A stretch of DNA of 64,000 nt, taken from assembly GCF_905115235.1 (NCBI RefSeq), contig NC_051855.1:13940388-14004387 (forward strand). The letters are read 5' to 3'. Under the pieces are notes generated by a model. That model did not search any database and had not been told where the DNA came from. It worked only from the letters and a program-made list of their open reading frames with translations. The DNA comes from Hermetia illucens. Taxonomy: Eukaryota; Arthropoda; Insecta; Diptera; Stratiomyidae. Shown piece after piece: positions 26,705 to 40,595 of the stretch. Both the position numbers and the translations under genes were made by a program. Within the stretch, counting starts at the first letter, position 1. Each line of letters begins with the position of its first letter.

Positions 26705-28627
26705 CGTGATAAAATTCTGCGGTAATATTCTAGAACCAAGAACCTCGGCTCACATCTTGCATTTAGCCTTGGTGACCACGTTGGTGCCAAGGTGATGCAA
26801 TCCCGACTCTTATCGTAAGAATCTTTCATTGCATTACGTAGAATTTCTAAGAAACTGGAGAAGAGTGGGCATCTGCAGGTAAGTTCATCTCTCCTCATGT
26901 TGCCTCATGTTGAGTTGAAAGAGGGGGGTAAAACAAAGAAAAGTAAAATTTTAATATCCATAGATTATTTTGTATTTATTATGATATATTATATCATACA
27001 ATCATATAGTAAAAACCATTTAACTTAACAGTCATACATATCACACAACTATAATATATAATAGATATATCTTTACACTTAAATTCTCCCCACTTTTAAA
27101 TCTAGTATTTCCAGTTTCAAGTTCAGCATGCATTTATATATATATTGATAGTTGTCTGTCCTTCTTTCTTTTGATTAATATATGCAATTGCGTATGAATA
27201 ACATCGTTTTCCTATATACATTCCCTATAAAGATTCTAATCTAATTTTGAAAATAAATCGGGGAAATCATCATCATCATCTTACGACTGAGAGTATCTGA
27301 TCTGTCGGGTCAGTTTTCGTTGTAAAAAAGTATCATTTCCTTCACAAAACCATACTCATCTCTGTATGGCACAATCATTTTTTTTGGTTGACATAGTTCA
27401 ACATATGTTTAGCGATCAAAGTACAAAAAAATTGCTTTCGAATTTAAGGTTGATAAAATATGCAACACAATGTGGTGTATGCAGAGACAAAACAAAACGA
27501 CAAAAACGGGAACAAGAGAAAAACCATATTAAATTGTAAAACGACTCGTTTTTTTCTTTCTTTCATGATCATTAAATTATTCATAATAGTCTGCTAGTTA
27601 AAATTAATTAATTCCGTAATCTCGTTTGATCTTGAACTTATTTTTGTTGCTTTTTTTTAGGTTTAAGTTTCCTTAATTTGAATTTTAGAGATTTATTTGA
27701 GCACTGTGTATTTTGTAACTGGGTTAAAATTTCAGCTTATCACTAAAACAATCTAACACCTGCCCAATTTGGCAGTGTGTTAGCCTTAATTTAGAATGCA
27801 GTGAGTGCTAATTTCCTCTGTTAGATTTAGGGTTTTTCCAATATTATACAAAACTGGAATAAATATTTTGGTGACGGTATTTTCGCTGTACTTTTGCTAT
27901 GGTTTTAATACAATGTTTACGAAGTAGGGGTCAATTTTGGGGTAGCGAACGAACACGATCACCGATAATGTCTATATATATTATATATATATATATTCAT
28001 TAAGTACATTTCTTTTCTTTTTTTTCAATAACGAATCACAAGCAATCACATTACCCTATGAAGAAGGAGAAAAATATGATTTTTAGAATGCCCAGATAAA
28101 CACAGCTAAAGTAGGAATTAGTACAATAATAGTAATAGTAGTAGTAGCAGCGATGGCGATGTAGTAGTATTATTATGCCTTTCCAGGTAGCTAATTTAGT
28201 CGGTGGAAATGCGTGTTATTTTTGGACTTTGCAAAAACTTGACAATTTATCGCACAATTTCGCACATCCAATTGGTATCACCAACTAACCGAGTTCAACA
28301 TTATTTTGGACCTACAGATAGTTTCCAGATTGCGATTAAGATACGTTCGTTATATCTTTAACGTGAATTGTTGAACGTCCTAAAATTTGTAAAGTCGAAA
28401 GCCATTTGCAGAACCTTTTTGGCAACTGCCTTTAAAAACCGATATTCTACCATCGCTTATAAAAAGGACTTGTTTCCATCCCTCTAGCACAAAATATTCC
28501 CGAAATAATCAAACACATTTAAATAGTTAGTTGGTTCGTCAAACCTTTTTGAACAATTATCTTTCGTACTATTGCGCGACAAACTGACAAGGGCAAAATA
28601 TAGCATAAAGTAGGGCATTTGCTTTTT
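26705..28627 (-). other. Probable 3' region of the 28.6-kb gene, AT-rich
   Basis: No coding frame. Long T and A tracts, a TA run at 27975-28000 and a TAGTAGTAG microsatellite near 28135. The part adjoining 28627 is presumably 3' UTR of the minus-strand secreted protein, but its end cannot be fixed. Confidence 0.4.
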
Positions 28628-29311
28628 TTAAGGATTCGTACCGTTCCGGTGGGCTTCGATGGCTTGATAGTTGACAAACCAGAAAGGTTGTTGGTCGACC
28701 GGACGCTGATTCAATAAATTAACCAAAAATACATCACCGTGAGCGTCATATGGCACATGATTAAGGGTGGTTTGACGGAATGGGGCAATAGTCGGTGTAG
28801 CGCTGATCGTGGTAGCGGTTGGTACAATAGATGACTTTCGCGAGCCACCTGCAAACAAATCAGTGGATGAATTTTCTGAATTGCTTTGAGCTACTCCCAA
28901 TGATTGCTGTTGCGTTGGTTCACCGCTGCCAGGTTGATCAGTACCTAGCCTATTCACAACATTTACTCCTTGTTCCTGTTGTTGAGGTTGCTGCCCATTG
29001 CCAGATGCAGCATTGGATTGGTCCTGAGCGTTAGTGTTACTAGGATCGCTAGGCTCACCGTAGACAACTTCGACGCCAACTGGTGGCCGTTGCGTTACAT
29101 TAGTACTATTGTCTAAATTGTTAGCTATCTCACCGAATCGATTGTCGATATCATTCAAAGACGTAGCTGATGCGGCTGCACCCGTGGGTCTTGGGCGAAA
29201 ACGATCCTTGTAGCCCACCGGCCTGCTCCCGGCGTATGGCGGACGTTGAGCTTTGCCCAATGAAGCTGCTACTACGAGCAAAGCAATAGTGAAGAAAATA
29301 ATACGTGACAT
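28628..29311 (-). CDS. Small secreted low-complexity protein, unrecognised
   Basis: A 227-codon single-exon frame. It starts with MSRIIFFTIALLVVAASLGK, a clean signal peptide with cleavage expected just after KA. The mature part is rich in Ser, Thr, Asn, Gln and Gly with a QPQQQEQG patch. It closes with a more ordered tail (DVFLVNLLNQRPVD, then FWFVNYQAIEAHRNG). The ATG follows directly after TTGATTATCCTTCACAG on the minus strand, a strong acceptor, so an untranslated leader exon probably lies upstream. I do not recognise the family. The ordered aromatic tail suggests a conserved secreted insect protein, perhaps cuticle or matrix related, but this is a guess. Confidence is for being a real gene. 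Confidence 0.75.
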   Translation of the reverse strand: MSRIIFFTIALLVVAASLGKAQRPPYAGSRPVGYKDRFRPRPTGAAASATSLNDIDNRFGEIANNLDNSTNVTQRPPVGVEVVYGEPSDPSNTNAQDQSNAASGNGQQPQQQEQGVNVVNRLGTDQPGSGEPTQQQSLGVAQSNSENSSTDLFAGGSRKSSIVPTATTISATPTIAPFRQTTLNHVPYDAHGDVFLVNLLNQRPVDQQPFWFVNYQAIEAHRNGTNP

Positions 29312-30335
29312 CTGTGAAGGATAATCAAGTAAATAGCACCTTATATATCCAAATATCCACCAACACTTAGCACTCAAAGCCTAAATAAGGATAGACGTAT
29401 CCTACTCAACATACCCTGAATTCACGAATCTTTAAACTATAATTCCAAAAAGATAGCTTCAGACACTGTCTTAAAGGAAAGCGAAAATATCAGCGCTTTC
29501 TGAAGAAAATTTAACTCCGTTAATTCCACTCGAGCACGATTCGCAAAATGAACTATCGAGCCTCTACGCTTTCCGGTTTTGTTTAAGAAATCGTTGGATG
29601 TTTTTGTTGTTTTGTATATGGAATGGGGCGACTGGAGTGTGAAAGAGCATCCATAAGATACTCTCTTATCTGCGTTAAGTTCAAGCTAACCAGAGGAACA
29701 AAACAGTTAAAAATACTGACCTTGAATAATAGTAACAACTAAGCAGTAGAAAACAATAGTTTCTGAACAATATCAAAGATACATTTACAAACTACTTCTC
29801 ACTTTTGTTTCAGTAGATACCGCTAACGGGCTTAAAAACAAAATATATGCCAATTATCATTGTTAAACAATTCATTCTCCCAATTTTTGTCTGTTGATTT
29901 TCTTTTCGCTCACATTAAATTCCTCATAAAGTCAACCTTTGCAATTAATTACCACCATGAGTCATATCTTGTTTGCAATTTAGATTGCCGTGGTCTTTTA
30001 CGATGATGAATAAAGAGGGTTTACCTTTTTTTCTTGCTTTTCCTTCAAGCGAAACAAATGAGTACACCCAAAAGGGAAAGGGGGAATCCCGAAATAGTCA
30101 ATAAACGAAATTCTATTTTTTTTTCCTTTGAACGTAACTACGGAAAATGTAACTAATTTCTCTTGAAATTTCCTACGTATAAATAGTATTAAGCGTGCAC
30201 TATTGTAAAATTTCCATAGTGTATCTCATTCAAATGAGATCGACTATCTTCAAGGTTTCTGGCCGAGGATAATTAACTGGAAAAGCTATTTTTATCATGA
30301 TTTCTTTGAAAAAACAGTAGCATATCTTCAGAGAG
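29312..30335. other. Upstream region of the 28.6-kb gene
   Basis: No other coding frame. It should contain the leader exon and promoter of the minus-strand gene, but I cannot place them. Confidence 0.4.
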
Positions 30336-30339
30336 TAAA

Positions 30340-30765
30340 GTTATAAAAAAGATATGTTTTGGAAACTTCTCACTCTAGGGGTAGATAGGGTATTCTCACG
30401 CCACCCGTTCATCGATGGTGCCAGAGATTCGAATGCAAAATTGTTGTCAGGGATACTTCCTTCACAGCCTAGGGGCTGACTCTTTGCCGTGGATCCGGTG
30501 CTTAAAACTACGAGCCCGGTTCTCGCCGCCATTTCCAGTATCCGTTTCCCTCTAGAGTCTTGCTGGCGCATGCCCCATTCAAGGACCCTAGCATTAAAAT
30601 CACCGCCTACTAAAATTTACCCTTATGTGCCCGAAACGAAATCTTTCAAAATATCGACCCGGCGCCAAGAGTCCGGCACCGTCTCATTCGGCGTCAGATA
30701 AACGCTAAAAAACGTTATCCTTAAACATCGAATCCAGACAAACCCATATCCCCCCACCTACTTCT
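30340..30765 (-). mobile_element. R1-clade LINE, endonuclease fragment
   Basis: The minus strand reads VGGDFNARVLEWGM, then DSRGKRILEMAARTGLVVLS, CEGSIPDNNFA and ESLAPSMNGW. These are the central and C-terminal endonuclease blocks of R1 elements (usual GDFNAK and SIPDVT boxes). The 5' portion is shifted out of frame and the final SDH block is missing. Confidence 0.8.
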
Positions 30766-30769
30766 CTCT

Positions 30770-31490
30770 ACTTTCTCGAAAACTTTGTGTGAAAATATAA
30801 CTAGTAATGAATATTGAAAACTGTACCACGAACACCATCAGAAAATACGTGTGGACCAAAAAAGCGACGCTATCATGGATATTACTCTTATAAAAAGAAT
30901 CGGATGGCCAAAACACCGTGCTGCAAATACAAAAAAGCAACGTGAGGGAGACACCTCATCAATATCTATCAAGACTGTATAAAATGACTGAGTATCTCTT
31001 CGAAACTTATTTGGTACCGAAAGATGTTGATTTGTTGTCTTGAGATAATTTAAATATAGTTGATTTCCTTGTAGTATAGGAAAAACCCAAGGTCTCTTTT
31101 TCTGCTCGATTTCTGTGTTGTTCTTAATTTAGGTAGAAAAAAGTAAATAAATAAGATTTGTCTGTATAAAGTCCTTTTTTTACTTCATTACTCCTAAATT
31201 TAGAATTAAATATTGTTCACAATATAAAATAATTAAATGCAAAAATTGTGAGTGCCCCACAGATAGTATCAAGCCCCCCATCTCAACCAAGTCCAGTTAA
31301 GAATAAAAAGATGAAAGTTCCTGCAATCACAGGGTATAATATCAACGTACCCAAATTTTTGAAAACCCTCCAGGAAAAAAGATCCTAAAGAGTCCTTAAA
31401 AAACACAAGGGCAGATAAGACTATAATCTTTGCGGGGTCAGCTGATAATCATGCCACTCGAACCCCTCCAATCCTGAGGACATTGGCAAT
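30770..31490. other. Intergenic, nothing recognised
   Basis: AT-rich spacer without recognisable gene or element. Confidence 0.45.
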
Positions 31491-31499
31491 GATTATCAG

Positions 31500-32440
31500 A
31501 GGTCTTCACAGGGAAACACAGATACCATGCCTGAACTAACCGCGAAGCAACCACAATTAAAAATACGTTCGGTTGCAAACTTTGTGATCAGGTTGAACAA
31601 GACTCTTCACAGGGAGAACCCCACCCTTCCAATCAAATCTCGGAACGGACTTTTCGTAGCCACTTTCGAGCCCTCCCAAGCAATTAGTGAAGTTGTGAAA
31701 AGTTCGCTAACCCCGACACACGAAACTATTCTAAATTTACGCCCAATCCACTTAGAGGTGAAACAGAAAGCAGCTAACGACGCATATAGGCTTAATACTA
31801 TTGGCGTGTGGAAAGGGATTCGCCTTTGAAAAGATACACTCCGTCGTAATGACCAAAAGAGAAGAATGGTCGATAAATGGCCACGAGTATTTTGGGATTA
31901 CAAACTTAATAATCTTCACCGACGGGTCAATCATGGAAGGCGGATCGGACGTAGAGGTGCTCTCGGGAAATCCGATTATGGAACTGGCTCGATTTCTCGG
32001 AAGAATGACAACCATATTCCAGGCGGAGATACATGCCATTTTATTGGCAGCTGAAGAATGTAGGCGGCAAAAATGGAGGTATTGCACCATTCAAATCGGT
32101 TTCGACAGTCGGGCAGCATTATCAGCACTCAACATCAACGATATATTGAGCCAGTTGGTGTGGATTTACCATCAGGTGCTACTGACACTTGCTCGACTTA
32201 ACGAAACATTCCTGATATGGGCTCGCCAAGGTTCTGAATGGTGGAGCCAAAACCAGCTTTTGGCATCCGGCCATCTACTGTCAAGCCTACTCTGAAGGGA
32301 GAAATGGCAAGGACTCACGCAGCCGAATAGAGAAATTTAAACTTCTGTCCGCAGGCGAAAATGTTTGTGAAGGAACTCGGGGCCGCTAGAGTGACATTTT
32401 TGTTGTCCCTTAGGAAGTAGGACATGAAAATCCTAGTAGG
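31500..32440 (+). mobile_element. LINE fragment, thumb to RNase H (Loa/R1 group)
   Basis: Forward reading has ILNLRPIHLEVKQKAANDAY, the block after the polymerase, then NLIIFTDGSIMEGGS and QAEIHAILLAAEECR with FDSRAALSALN. The second group is a full RNase H Asp/Glu/Asp core. It is followed by KMFVKELGAARVTFLLSLRK before a GILTGH-like stretch. The strand keeps order but changes frame more than once, so it is inactive. Confidence 0.75.
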
Positions 32441-32619
32441 GCCCAAATGGATCAACGTCTGAAAGCAGAGGAACATCACTCTCAACCCTCCCACTATCTA
32501 CGCTACTAGTTTTAGGATATTTTGCATCACCATCGTTAACCTGGTATGAAAAGCATACAGTTTAAGACCCGGGCAGCCCTTGGTGGGTGGAATATAAAAG
32601 CATTGAACTCTAAATTGCA

Positions 32620-32870
32620 ATTATTCTAATTCTCACAATAAACTTATTAGTATCTGTACAGTATATGGATCATCTCAGCAAATTAAAGAATTCGCAACTT
32701 TAAAAAAAGTGTAGTTAGCGTAGTAAGTAAGATTATTGTATAAATACCAGTGAATAAACAATTACTAACTAGTCAGTTGGGAATTCCAAGCCTTTACTTT
32801 CGAGCGGTCTTGTGAGACTGCAAGACGTTCCCAATAACACGCCGGAACAATAAGCTCATTACCAGTAGCC
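32620..32870 (+). mobile_element. Possible solo LTR fossil
   Basis: It contains a TATA-like TGTATAAATAC, an AATAAA shortly after, and the paired phrases GTTGGGAATTCC and ACGTTCCCAATAACA, as LTRs often have. No boundaries or target-site duplication could be confirmed and no family assigned. Confidence 0.25.
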
Positions 32871-32905
32871 AATGTGTGTTCGCGGTGTTTCTAGTGAAAA
32901 GATTA

Positions 32906-33065
32906 AGGAATTGAAACGCAACACCGTCTCCATCGCTGGTTTTTATTTGAGAAATACCGGGTGTTACCCCCCGGCATTGAAAAAGAGAACAAGTTTATCC
33001 CGAAATATCGATATTTGTCAAATAAAAACCATTTTAGCAACGGAGACGGTGTTGCGTTTCAATCC
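32906..33065 (+). repeat. Foldback element with hammerhead-like core (copy D)
   Basis: The left arm 32906-32950 and right arm 33019-33065 are inverted copies over about 45 bases (shared GAAACGCAACACCGTCTCC). The loop 32974-33018 carries the family signature CCCGAAATATCGATAT, preceded by a degraded CTGATGA box (ATTGAAA). Same architecture as copies at 47.8 and 59.6 kb. Confidence 0.7.
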
Positions 33066-33069
33066 CTCA

Positions 33070-35295
33070 TTACCAATTCAAACTTGGGTGCATATAATAA
33101 ACATGAACGAACCATCGCAATGTCGTCTTTTAATCCGCTAAGCACCAAAACTTCTTAGTGCTGCTATCGAACATCTAAATTCACCAGATAATCTTGTCTT
33201 TACTGTGATCTTTTGTATAAAGTTAACATAATTGCAATATTTACTATCTGTTCATGGAGTTGAACTGTATTCACCATCGACAGCGACTCGTCTAAATTCA
33301 ACTATTGAAAAACTGGTTTGACCATAAAATATTCCGAGGATAGACGCCAAAATGAAAAATCCATCTATTGCGATGAGCACTGATGTGTTTATCTTGATTT
33401 TCTATTACGTCAGATGACTTGGGATTACGGGAATTCCCTTGTTTATTCCCAAAACAGGTAGTCATGAGGTAGACAAATGCCTGCGGGTGCACATCTCAAA
33501 TTTTGGCCATTAAGCATGGTGAAAACCATTCGGAATCAAGTAAATTACAAGCACGTTTATGGATTTTATTCGGATTGGTTGAGATAACATAACTGCATAT
33601 TTTATTGCATATTAACAAGAATCTAATCAAATATCTTTTAAGTATAATTCCAACGAATTTTGCGTCGAGCGCTCGAAAATGTGATAACCTAGTTGTAATC
33701 TTTTCAGAGGTCATTTCTTCTGTACGCTTGAGTTTTTTCTAGATTTCTTTTTTAAGAAGTAGATTTGTGAGTTCATTGAAATAGTTTTTGATAATAGAAA
33801 AGAAATCAACAATTTCGAGCATCTCAGGGTTTTGATATGATGTTAGGTTCACCAATGCTAGGCTCGTAGAGAAAGTTCAGGCCTCCGGATGAAGACTCAC
33901 GATTAAGCAAAGGCTTTCTTTCTTAAAGAATTCTTATCTTACTCTTATTTAGAAAAGAACTATAAGATGATTTCGAACTTCCAACGGGGAACAGAGTAAA
34001 CAAATTAACATTTTGCAAAGGTGACCCGAATAAAAAAGAAAGATAACTCACTAAGCAATTCACGTGTTGTATCGTTCTCATTTGGAAAGTCCAGGCATGA
34101 CACTTAATAGCAATCAAATTATAGGTTACTTTTTCAGCTAGTTGAAGCATCGAGGTAATGAGGTATTTATTTCTATTGTACGCATTAATTATATCTTCAA
34201 TCTGGAGCCAACATCAATTATTTTGCGGAAGAGAAACAGTTTAAATGTGCATTTCCTGGAACCCAATTTTTAGCTTTAGTATGTTATGTTGATACCGTTG
34301 AAAACAAATTTACTGCGGTGTATATTGACCAAAGAAGAAACAATCGGTCAAAGCTATCATATTTCATGAAACACTTAATTATATCGGAGAAACCGCGTTG
34401 TGGCCATTGCACTTTACATATAAATAAATGACGGACATGAGTCATTGCCGGGATTATTTTGGGAAATTCCCAAGCAAACATGTTTTTTATATGAATTGTA
34501 TGTTATTTTCTCAGCAGAATTAATGATCGGAGTCAAAGCAGTAAATTCGATCATAATATGTTAACTTCCTCCCATACTTTTGAAATAAAAGTAGAATGAA
34601 CTTTATGGGGAGACTATTCGACATCGTGACTTGCTATTTTTGTTTAAATGAGAATTTAAGATGGTGAAATTGGATGCCATTCAGTTTCCTCCTTTCACCT
34701 GGTGAGTAAATTACAGAAAAATCAACTGGATGTACTTAAAACAAGTATGCAGTATTATGACTGCAACAAGATAAAAGGAAAAGTAACTACATGCCAACGA
34801 GGTAAGATCTCGGAATGAGGATGCAACGCGCACCCACCAAACTGGTCAGTGGTAGGGTTACTCAACTCTATTCTATAAAAATAATTATTATACTCCATAA
34901 ACACTGTAACAGTAACGAGGCGCGAGTTTCACATGCACCAGCGTCTAGAAAGTTTGTTTTGTGAGGAAGAATTGGAAAGCCACAATTCGGCCTCAGGGTC
35001 AAAGAATAAGCATTGACAACACCTTAGAAATCAATAGACCTTTCGAGAACAAACAAGAAAAAGCGCAATAAATTAACGAAATCATTTCTGTATTTTAATC
35101 AAGGAAGAGCATCGTGTGGTATTTGCATTTAAACCCTCTTAAAACATGATAACCTAAACGAAAATCAAATAAGTCCAAATAACATCGGTCCTCATCCCAT
35201 TCACAGTATCAAATCGATCTCTATGTCATTTGTCTTGTCCTCATCCTCAATTATATCTCCCAAAAAACAAAGTATGTTGTATTATATATTTGGTA
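33070..35295. other. Intergenic, nothing recognised; 3' flank of Sgt
   Basis: AT-rich. No coding frame, element or RNA gene recognised. The last few hundred bases are presumably the 3' UTR of the minus-strand Sgt gene. Confidence 0.45.
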
Positions 35296-36878
35296 TTAGC
35301 CATTTGCAGAGCCTCCATTCCTATCACTTGGCGGTGGAGTTTGCTGTTCATCGTTTCCGGAAGTATTATTCGCTGATGATGTTGCTGCTGTTGACCCAGA
35401 TCCACCACTCCCTCCGGATGTTGGCTGCTGAACATTGACACCTGTTCTATTTAAGAATCCACTCAGTTGACTTTGAAATTCATTTATTACATCTGGAAAT
35501 TGGCTGGCTACTCGAGACGCAGCCTCACAGCTCCTGGAAGGAATGGAGAAGGAAGGATACCAAAGTTTAACCCAGGTGAGACGATAGAACTTGAAATAGT
35601 TGTGTGATCGCTAAAACGCCTAGAAGTGTTTGCGTTCATGACTAGCGATCAAGAATATCAAACAATGGATAGCAACTTTTCACTTCAGTTGAGTATTGAA
35701 AGATGATACTTACGCCATTGACATTTGTGGATCTGATAAAATTTCCATAATTAAATTCCTAAAGTTCATATTATCGCCTGCGATATGATTAAACAATTGC
35801 TGACCCAAATTCTCAACCTGTCCTTCAATTATGTGCAGATTGTTTTTGTAGTCGTCATTATTTGGTTCCAATTCAATGGCTTTACGATACGCATCGCATG
35901 CTTCCTCATATTTACGAAGGTTTGAATAAGCAATTCTAGAATGACATGGAAAAAATTCAAAAGGGGTTTGAAGAAGCAAGAATGAAGCAGATCGGCATGT
36001 TAGTAAACATGCGCAGACCATTTTGAAAATGTTCGTGTTTTAGGAGAGGACACGGTTTTACAAGCGTGAAAATAGGATTTGTCTGATTTGTGGCCAAGAC
36101 CCTATCTTTTAGGTAATACAGTGGAACCTGGATAATTCGAACTCGTGGACAATTCGAGCCTTTCTCTTGGTCCCTTGAATTTTCTACTCCCATTTTGAAT
36201 AATTCACAGTTTTTTGTTGGTCCCTTCGATTTCGAGTTAGTCAGGTTCGACTGTAGAAGCTGCAGTCGATTATCTGAAACAGGCCAGGAAATAGTATAGT
36301 GATTACCCCATCCTTCCGTAAGCTTTTCCGTATTGAGGATTGTACACTAAAGCTAGTTTACAATCAGAAATTGCTTTTTCATATTCGCTGAGACGTATGT
36401 AAGCCGCTGCACGATTACAATAGAACGTAGCATTCGTGGCATCTAAGTTAATTGCCCTAGAAAGTGTAGAAAATTGTATTATCAGTAAAAACGTCCGCAC
36501 CGACTCTGGATACACATACTTATTGTACGCCAGTAAAGCTTCATTGAATTTACTCTCCTTCATGAGACGATTTCCTTCATTTTTAATTTCTTCAGCGCGT
36601 TCCTTACGATCTGGCAAAACGTCAACACATGTTGACTGAAACATATCGAATAAATCAACATCAGGATATTTTCTTATTTTTCCAGCACCATCAGTTGCAC
36701 CTTGCCCCGATTCATCTGTACCCTCAGCATCACTTGTAATATCGTAAGCAGCCTCTAGGCATTGTGTGGCTACCTCTATACTTTCCACGACATCTGAACC
36801 GAAATCGCGTTCATTCACTTGCTTCTTTAGCCACGCCAGAAAACACTTGACAAAATGCCTACAGTCCTCAGCAGACAT
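35296..36878 (-). CDS. Sgt: Small glutamine-rich TPR co-chaperone SGT
   Basis: Cytosolic co-chaperone that binds Hsp70/Hsp90 tails and hands tail-anchored proteins to the GET/BAG6 route. Coding exons on the minus strand: 36878-36520, 36456-36307, 35935-35714, 35533-35296, giving 322 codons, close to the fly protein. Residues 1-80 form the SGTA-type dimerisation domain (FLAWLKKQV). The TPR block is about 100-220: GNRLMKESKFNEALLAYNKA, YCNRAAAYIRLSEYEKAI, then GKAYGRMGIAYSNLRKYEEA. The Asn, Lys and Arg positions of the carboxylate clamp are present. The C-terminal quarter is Gly, Ser, Thr and Asn rich rather than strongly Gln rich. All introns are GT-AG. Intron 2 holds a pogo-type MITE. Head-to-head with Mier1. 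Confidence 0.95.
36119..36253. mobile_element. pogo-type MITE in Sgt intron 2
   Basis: A 135-bp element with TA on both sides. The left end CAGTGGAACCTGGATAATTC and the inverted right end CAGTCGAACCTGACTAACTC match at most of 23 positions and both run on into GAA. The TA target and CAGT start are typical of pogo/Tigger transposons. There is no coding sequence, so it must have been moved by a transposase from elsewhere. Confidence 0.85.
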
Positions 36879-36879
36879 T

Positions 36880-37425
36880 TTGTTGATACCTCTTTGGCCA
36901 GTTCGCAATCTTCACTTATTAGGAAGGATGCACACGACCACGAGGATATAATCGAATTTTAGTACGGAAACTCTTATCTTTTTCCCAGATAGAAATCGCT
37001 TAGATCTTCAACTTTTGGTTAGATTTAATTTTATTAGGAAAAAGATTAATATCCCATTTATAGATATTGGCCCGGGGGTGAATAAACCGCTTTGGAGAGA
37101 ACTGTCCACGAATGTTATATAGATTAATTCTTCAAAAAAATCTAAACGGAAACGACCACCAAATGTCACAAGGATTGATAAACATAGGATACCTTGTCGG
37201 AAAGGCGCACCTCCGCTGCAATCTGACAACTAATAGTATGATGTTCCCATTAATAACAGTGTATTCCTCTTTTATGGCGCTAGTATCGCTTAAGAGATAA
37301 AGTGAATACGTTCAATTGTTGAACTTAGACGCATAATGACATCTGACTCCATGAAACAACAGACAATGCAAGACTCCATAAAACAACAAACGATGCAGCT
37401 AAGTGGAATCTCATGGTGTTTGTGC
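36880..37425. promoter_or_regulatory. Sgt side of the Sgt/Mier1 intergenic space
   Basis: The two genes point away from each other, so the promoter of Sgt must lie here. No core motif can be assigned with confidence. Two related phrases near 37350 and 37378 (AAACAACAGACAATGCA and AAACAACAAACGATGCA) make a short direct repeat. Confidence 0.35.
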
Positions 37426-37430
37426 TTGTA

Positions 37431-37475
37431 GCACTGATGAAGGGAACAAGTGTTTCTCGAAATATCGATATATGC
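37431..37475 (+). repeat. Hammerhead-like repeat (copy A)
   Basis: Reads GCACTGATGAAGGGAACAAG, then TGTTTCTCGAAATATCGATA and TATGC. GCA pairs with TGC at the end, GGGAA pairs with TTCTC (one wobble), and ATA/TAT closes a short hairpin after GAAA. No inverted arms are evident here, unlike copies B, D and E. Confidence 0.6.
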
Positions 37476-37479
37476 AACC

Positions 37480-38452
37480 AAATGGGGAAACCCATCACGA
37501 CGAGCTAACCCCGCTTGTGAACGAGACAAAGGCTGAAGAAAAACAAGAATAATTAAAAATAATTGTTGGCGCAACAATCCATTTAGATTAGGGCCTTGAA
37601 GTGTGTTAGAGCAATTCATTCAAGACCGTAACAGTATCCTATAGGAGGCAATTTGGTCAGCATTTCGCTCGCCCGGGATTAGTATCCTGATTAGACTCAG
37701 ATACCCATTCTTAATTATTTCAAATGATAAATGCAGGTTTCTATGGTCCGGCTTCCAGATATCAGTAAGAATATTTATGCTAATTGTCGTTCATTACCAT
37801 CTGAAATTGGTTGGATCAAATTTAATCGTTAGATTTCTACAAAACACAAGATAACGGAACTTTCAATAGATGGCGCTTCTATATTATATATATATATATG
37901 CGTGAATAAAAGAGAATAACATAATTCCCGAACTCTAGCGTCGATATTCCGTGTATCTGTCAAGGTAGACATCAAAGTAATAGTAATAAACTTTATTGAT
38001 GGTGTAATCTATTTGTGTGTTTTCTTTGAAATTTCACGTTATAAGATAGAATTAGTGAGATCTAAATGGATGTGAGTTTCATGGTTATTATCTAATATCA
38101 GAGGCAGACATATATTTGCGCATCAAACCTTGCTTGGCTATGACAAAGTGAAGCAAAACCGCTCGGAAATCAGTCGAGGCAATCAAAATATTTAGTAAAA
38201 ATCTAATAATCGTGTGAGCTACATTAGAGCTTTATTCCGGCGTATTTGACTTCACTTGTCTTACTGCAACAACTAAGGCAGAAATAGTTGAGTCTGGACT
38301 TCGCAATCAAACAAACGAGCCTCCTACAAAACAAAAACACAGTCTGGCTTAAAACATTAGCTTCCAATAGCACTACCAAAATTGCGAAGAAGGGAAATAA
38401 AAGTGTCAGCGCACGACGAGTGCATGCTTCCTCTATTTCAGCCAATCCTACA
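37480..38452. other. Mier1 side of the Sgt/Mier1 intergenic space
   Basis: No gene recognised. It should hold the Mier1 promoter and leader. A TATATATATATA run lies near 37880. Confidence 0.4.

Positions 38453-40595
<2,143 letters not shown>

Noticed and set aside
38288-38452. N-terminal extension of Mier1 by 55 codons
   Set aside because: The frame is open but starts with TTG directly after a TAG. The first ATG is at 38453, so there is no support for translation of this part unless an upstream exon is spliced in.
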